Source: Acanthaster planci (Eukaryota; Echinodermata; Asteroidea; Valvatida; Acanthasteridae). From it: a stretch of 64,000 nt of DNA. The notes beneath the pieces were generated by a model. The model had not been told where the DNA came from. It worked only from the letters and a program-made list of their open reading frames with translations, and made no database searches. Positions 60,050 through 64,000 of this stretch are shown here, piece after piece. A program made the position numbers and the translations under genes. Numbering within the stretch: position 1 is the first letter of the stretch; every line of letters begins with the position of its first letter. Location: NCBI RefSeq assembly GCF_001949145.1, contig NW_019091420.1, positions 1,042,429-1,106,428 of the forward strand, written 5' to 3'.

Positions 60050-60431
60050 TTAACCACTTAGCGCCGGTTGAGCCCATATGGGCGACATTCTTCTGATCCA
60101 CACAGCCGGGCGGCCTTAGATGGGGACCGGACTGACTGCTATGAGTCACCATAAGCTGTAATCCTCCTATTGTAAAGTACAATGGCATGAAGTGCCACAG
60201 CGCTCGCTCGAGGCCAGCCTGGCCATTGTTTGTCGTTCCTGGCAGGGCCAAGGGCGATCAAAGAAGCCATTATGTAACAGCCTAATAAACATAACAATGG
60301 CATTTTTTTAAAGCGCCCGACAACGATTCATATAAAAGTATGATGAATACGAATGTCAAAATCAAAATCATAAAACACCGCCCGGCAGCTTGTAGTTCAA
60401 GGGAACTTTTTACCTGGCCTGAAGTGGTTAA
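60050..60431. mobile_element. piggyBac-like MITE flanked by TTAA
   Basis: TTAA at 60050-60053 is followed by CCACTTAGCGCC, and the other end reads GGCCTGAAGTGG then TTAA at 60428-60431. The terminal CCACTT is inverted at both ends, and TTAA is the exact target duplication of piggyBac transposons. The interior (374 bp) is GC-richer than its surroundings and non-coding. Confidence 0.75.
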
Positions 60432-63422
60432 AACAGCAGCAATGTACATGATGTGTAGTATTGATTAACACACACTGTATCTACATGCATTGGAAAGTCT
60501 AATGTTGTGGGTGTTTGAAATTATATACATGTATGTAAATAATAGGGTGTGTGACCTTATTTCTGTGCTTGTACATGTACATGAAAAATGTTCAAATCTG
60601 TAACAAATGCAAGCATGTCAAAGATCTCTTCCAATTCCTATTATGAGGTGTAAAAGTAATGTTTAACCCGTGACTTTAACAGTATGGTAGACACAAAAAG
60701 TAAACATTTGATTTTATAAGTACATGTAATGCAGTTGAAAATATGCCCTTCTTGTGCTTGCGGGGCACGGATTGTTTTTTATGAAATGAGTTTGATTCAC
60801 CAGGGTGCAATTGAGTTTTGTGTAATTTTTATAACTGTTTTCGATTATTTGCGTGGTTTAATTTTTGCCACAGTTCGGTAACTGTTGATGGCATGTAAAA
60901 TGCTTTTTTTTTTACTTTTTGTAAAATCTGGTTTTAAAAATATGTGAATGTGATGAAAATGCTTACTCAGTTTCAGAGTGAACAGCAGGAAATGTTTTGC
61001 ATTTGTTAAAGATGAAATCAGTAATAAGTCTTTGTAAATTATACATGAACTGTTTTCATTGGCATGTAAGCTTTCCTTCAGTTTTGCTTGTAACGACATA
61101 AAAGATAACTTACCAAATAAATACACACTGTCCATTCCGAACAAAATTTGTAAAGACTAAAGCTACATATATCTCCATCGCAGGTAATGTACGTGTAAAA
61201 CTTGCAAATGGAAAGTTACCCTATTCTGAATATCAATATTTCTGCTATTAAAACTGTTACTTGACAAGACTGCCCCAGACAAGGCTGAAAGACCACATTT
61301 CATGAGTGACTTGAAAAGGCAGGGTAGAGTAAAATTCTCTTAAAGCATAACCGAGCATAATTACATGCATATTCTGCTGTTTTTTCAAAGAGGTACAGTT
61401 AACCGTTCTCACTGTAAGACAGTGTATCCACACTGAAACAGGATCAAGAAAATTGACGTATAAAATTTGCCACTTCCAAGTCCATTGACATGTATCTTCC
61501 AGTAAAATACTTGATCAGCAGAAATTAGGGCATAGTACAATGTAACTCCAACACTGTAGTACAGGTGTTTAAGCAATTTTAGAGAGCATATTGTACTTTT
61601 CTGTGCATATTTCAGTGACAAAGATTCTGCATGTGCTGTATCAATCCTACTCATGTTCCTTTCATTTTGGTTCTCAAGGTAGGGATTTTAAATCACAACA
61701 TCCATTAATTTACGGTAAGTGGGCTGGTCCCATTTTGGAATTATTTTATGTTTTCACTTTGTTATTTTTCATATGCTTTGTCATGAAGTTGCTAAATTTT
61801 GCTGATATTTTTGAGTTTTGTATGTTGTTTTGACAAAAAAAAATCATGCCTAGCAGAAGTTAACTTTTAAAAATGGTATGCATAATAATTCTGGCATTTT
61901 GTGGATATTTTCTTGAGCTCTATTTAATGATGTAATATTGATATTAAAAAGAAGAGCAAAAAGGTACTTAATCCAATTTTCCTTGAGTCCAAATGCTTGT
62001 ATTCAAGCGATCTAGATTTTTTTTGTGTGTGACTGTTGCAAGTTCTGGCAAAATTGTCGCTAAATTAAGTGTCCCCGATTTTGTGTAAAAGTTAATCAAC
62101 TTTTTCAAAACTTCCAGACAAGCATCAATCACTTCAATTTTTTTTCTGGTCACTTAAGTGACAAATTGACCACAGTGTCGGGAAAAATAGCTCCTCAGAA
62201 GTGCTGTGCGCTTTGGTTTATTCTTTGTAGACTTTTTATCCTTGTACTGTGCCCGGGGACTGAGTGCACTTTCTATCTTACCTGGCTGTGGCGTGAGTGA
62301 AGGGGTACTGGGTTAGGTTCTCATGGCCTTGAAGGCCTGTGGCAGGGCTGGCGTGCATGCTGTCACCAGGGCTATCATATCTGCTTGTGGCTGAGTAATG
62401 AACAGTTGAGAAAGAACAATTTGGAAAGAACAGGTGAAATGTTGAAAAGTAATGCTTTGAAATAGTGGTTTATTTTATTCCTGCGCCAGCTGAATGCTGT
62501 CTTTGTACGAATGCTGTGGTGAAGCCCACAACAGCGAATAAGCCTTTGTATTAGTGTTGTAATCAGCACAGTTAGATGGCCCGTGGTGGCTTCAATGACC
62601 TGGATGCTGATCATGGAAACTGTAAGTCCAGACTTTTTGTGTATGGGGCATTTTTGTTTTACACAAATCTGGATTGCGATGAGTGATCCTGACGCTGGTT
62701 CGCCATCCATGAAGCAGGTTCTGGAATTGGTGATCCGCCAGGTCACTGATTGCGATCTAGATCCATGTGAAAAAAAACAGGCCTGTGATGTGCATAACCC
62801 AGCCTAGCCAATCAGACTTCTCTTAAGACAGAACTGTTACCCAAAAAAGCAGCTCATTCAGTGAGGTCACGTATCTCCAGATGCATGCCTTTGTTTTTTT
62901 TTTCTCTTGCTTTTTTTATGTTCAAACGTGCTCCCACCGCCCCTGTAAAATATCACACCCAAGACAGATTGGCAGATATTTTTTAAACCCGCTCACCACG
63001 TGCTTGGAGACCTTCCTCTGTGTTTTCGTGATGAGTTTCAGGAGTCGTCTGTAGCTGCCTTGGTGCAGTTGCAGCTTCGTCTGGAAGGCTGTTAAACACA
63101 ACCTGAAAAAAAATAATAAATTCAAAAAAGATGAGATGAGATATGAAACCTGTTTGGTATGTCAGCTAAATAAGCAGTAATCTGTGGAACCCTATACTAT
63201 CTCAGAAAGCTGCTTGAAAACAGAGGCTCAGTTCTTTTCAGATCTTATTTTACTGCATCAAAATTTGTGACCTGATGAAAATTGCACTACAGAAACAGCA
63301 GAACTAAAGGTCGTTTTTTTCTGGATGCCTACATGTACATCTAACATTGTCACTGTGTGAATGGTTTTCGTAGTGATATAAAATATTCATCTTTCTATGA
63401 GATCAACTTTTGCTTTTAATAT

Positions 63423-63680
63423 ATGGGTCATTCCACGAAGTTCGGGCAGTTTGTGACGGCGTCCCTTGTTACATCGGTAACTTTTATTGCCCTTTATTTT
63501 CACATTACAACAGATTAAGTCATATTCAGCAAAGATGAAGCACACCACAACAAGAACCTAGCAAGATTTAGAACAATGTCAATTTAGAATCCACATGCAG
63601 GGAAAAAAGATGTTTATTTTCACTGATGTAACATGGGACGCCGTCACAAACTGTGCCCAAACTTCGTGGAATGACCCATG
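63423..63680. mobile_element. MITE with terminal inverted repeats of about 55 bp
   Basis: Left end ATGGGTCATTCCACGAAGTT then gggcagtttgtgacggcgtccc; the right end is its inverse (gggacgccgtcacaaactgt ... cttcgtggaatgacccat). The arms differ at only a few positions over about 55 bp. About 255 bp in total, non-coding. Confidence 0.85.
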
Positions 63681-64000
63681 TATACAAGTTTTGAAAATGC
63701 AAAAACGGTTTGGGGGAGATTATCCAGAAAGATTGGAGTGTGTATCTTGAAAAGGGCATGTTTACACCAAGGAAATTACGCATATCCATACCACAATGTC
63801 CTTTGCGCCCATGTGCATATGTAAAAAAAAAAAAATATCCAAGACACACCTGAGAGAAATCCTTTCCTAATTGAGAATATGGACCCAATTAAGGACCTCT
63901 TATATTGGCAAAATGTCCAAGGGAGCCGTTGCAATAAAGATTATAGATGAATAGATGACAGATGTCAGGACATCTTTGATTATCTTAATATGAAACTGTA

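Larger units (their letters stand above)
58731..64000. other. Downstream region without recognisable gene
   Basis: AT-rich sequence with no coding exon that I can support. It contains a perfect 24-bp tandem duplication (59306-59353), a piggyBac-like MITE (60050-60431), a long-TIR MITE (63423-63680) and ACATGT microsatellite fragments (for example near 60530 and 60573). Part of it may be 3' untranslated sequence. Confidence 0.6.

Noticed and set aside
1-64000. CRISPR arrays, bacterial operons, rRNA genes, viral or retroelement coding regions
   Set aside because: Looked for and not seen. The genome is eukaryotic, repeats are not array-like with unique spacers, and no reverse transcriptase, integrase or transposase frame was recognised.

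Overview
The window holds one recognisable protein-coding gene on the + strand: a complete, 28-exon orthologue of unconventional myosin XVI (MYO16, also called myr8 or NYAP3). Its start codon is at 19303 and its stop codon ends at 58375, giving a predicted protein of 2,037 residues. I built the model by hand from acceptor/donor dinucleotides and splice phases. All 27 junctions keep frame, and the translation reads through an ankyrin-repeat head, a full myosin motor, one IQ motif and a long disordered proline-rich tail. The organism is a eukaryote: there are many introns of 0.15-5.5 kb, GC-rich exons in AT-rich introns, and several families of short DNA transposons and tRNA-derived SINEs. A MYO16-type gene, the very frequent ACATGT/TACATGTA palindromes and the repeat style suggest a marine invertebrate deuterostome. 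A sea star or other echinoderm is my first guess; an amphioxus or hemichordate is not excluded.

Layout. Positions 1-19291 hold no coding exon that I can support. This stretch contains two GAGACC-rich arrays, an inverted-repeat element (4871-5198) with a second copy of its core at 151-220, ACATGT microsatellites and an assembly gap (14429-14562) lying inside an inverted repeat. Exons 1-8 (19303-27795) encode the N-terminal phosphatase-targeting-like head with ankyrin repeats and a linker. Exons 9-22 (28973-40307) encode the motor and converter. Exons 22-23 encode the IQ motif. Exons 24-28 (47515-58375) encode the tail, including a 1.6-kb exon 25. The 3' untranslated region follows 58375, with an AATAAA at 58707. 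The remainder to 64000 is non-coding and contains a piggyBac-like MITE with TTAA flanks (60050-60431) and a second long-TIR MITE (63423-63680).

How the parts fit. The N-terminus has the basic helix, V-x-F motif and ankyrin arrangement that vertebrate MYO16 shares with the MYPT phosphatase-targeting subunits. The motor has textbook P-loop, switch I and switch II sequences, whereas vertebrate MYO16 (as I remember it) is degenerate in the P-loop and switch I. The tail keeps the RDPNTRL core of the NYAP homology motif but has lost the tyrosine next to it. Downstream it has a tandem array of YGN-type sites, several polyproline runs, a WH2-like stretch and three W-K-[KR] motifs spaced 36-37 residues apart. 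I infer a PP1-docked, actin-based motor whose tail is a multivalent SH2/profilin/actin-binding scaffold. A candidate extra exon at 45474 could give either a short tail-less isoform or an alternative junction.
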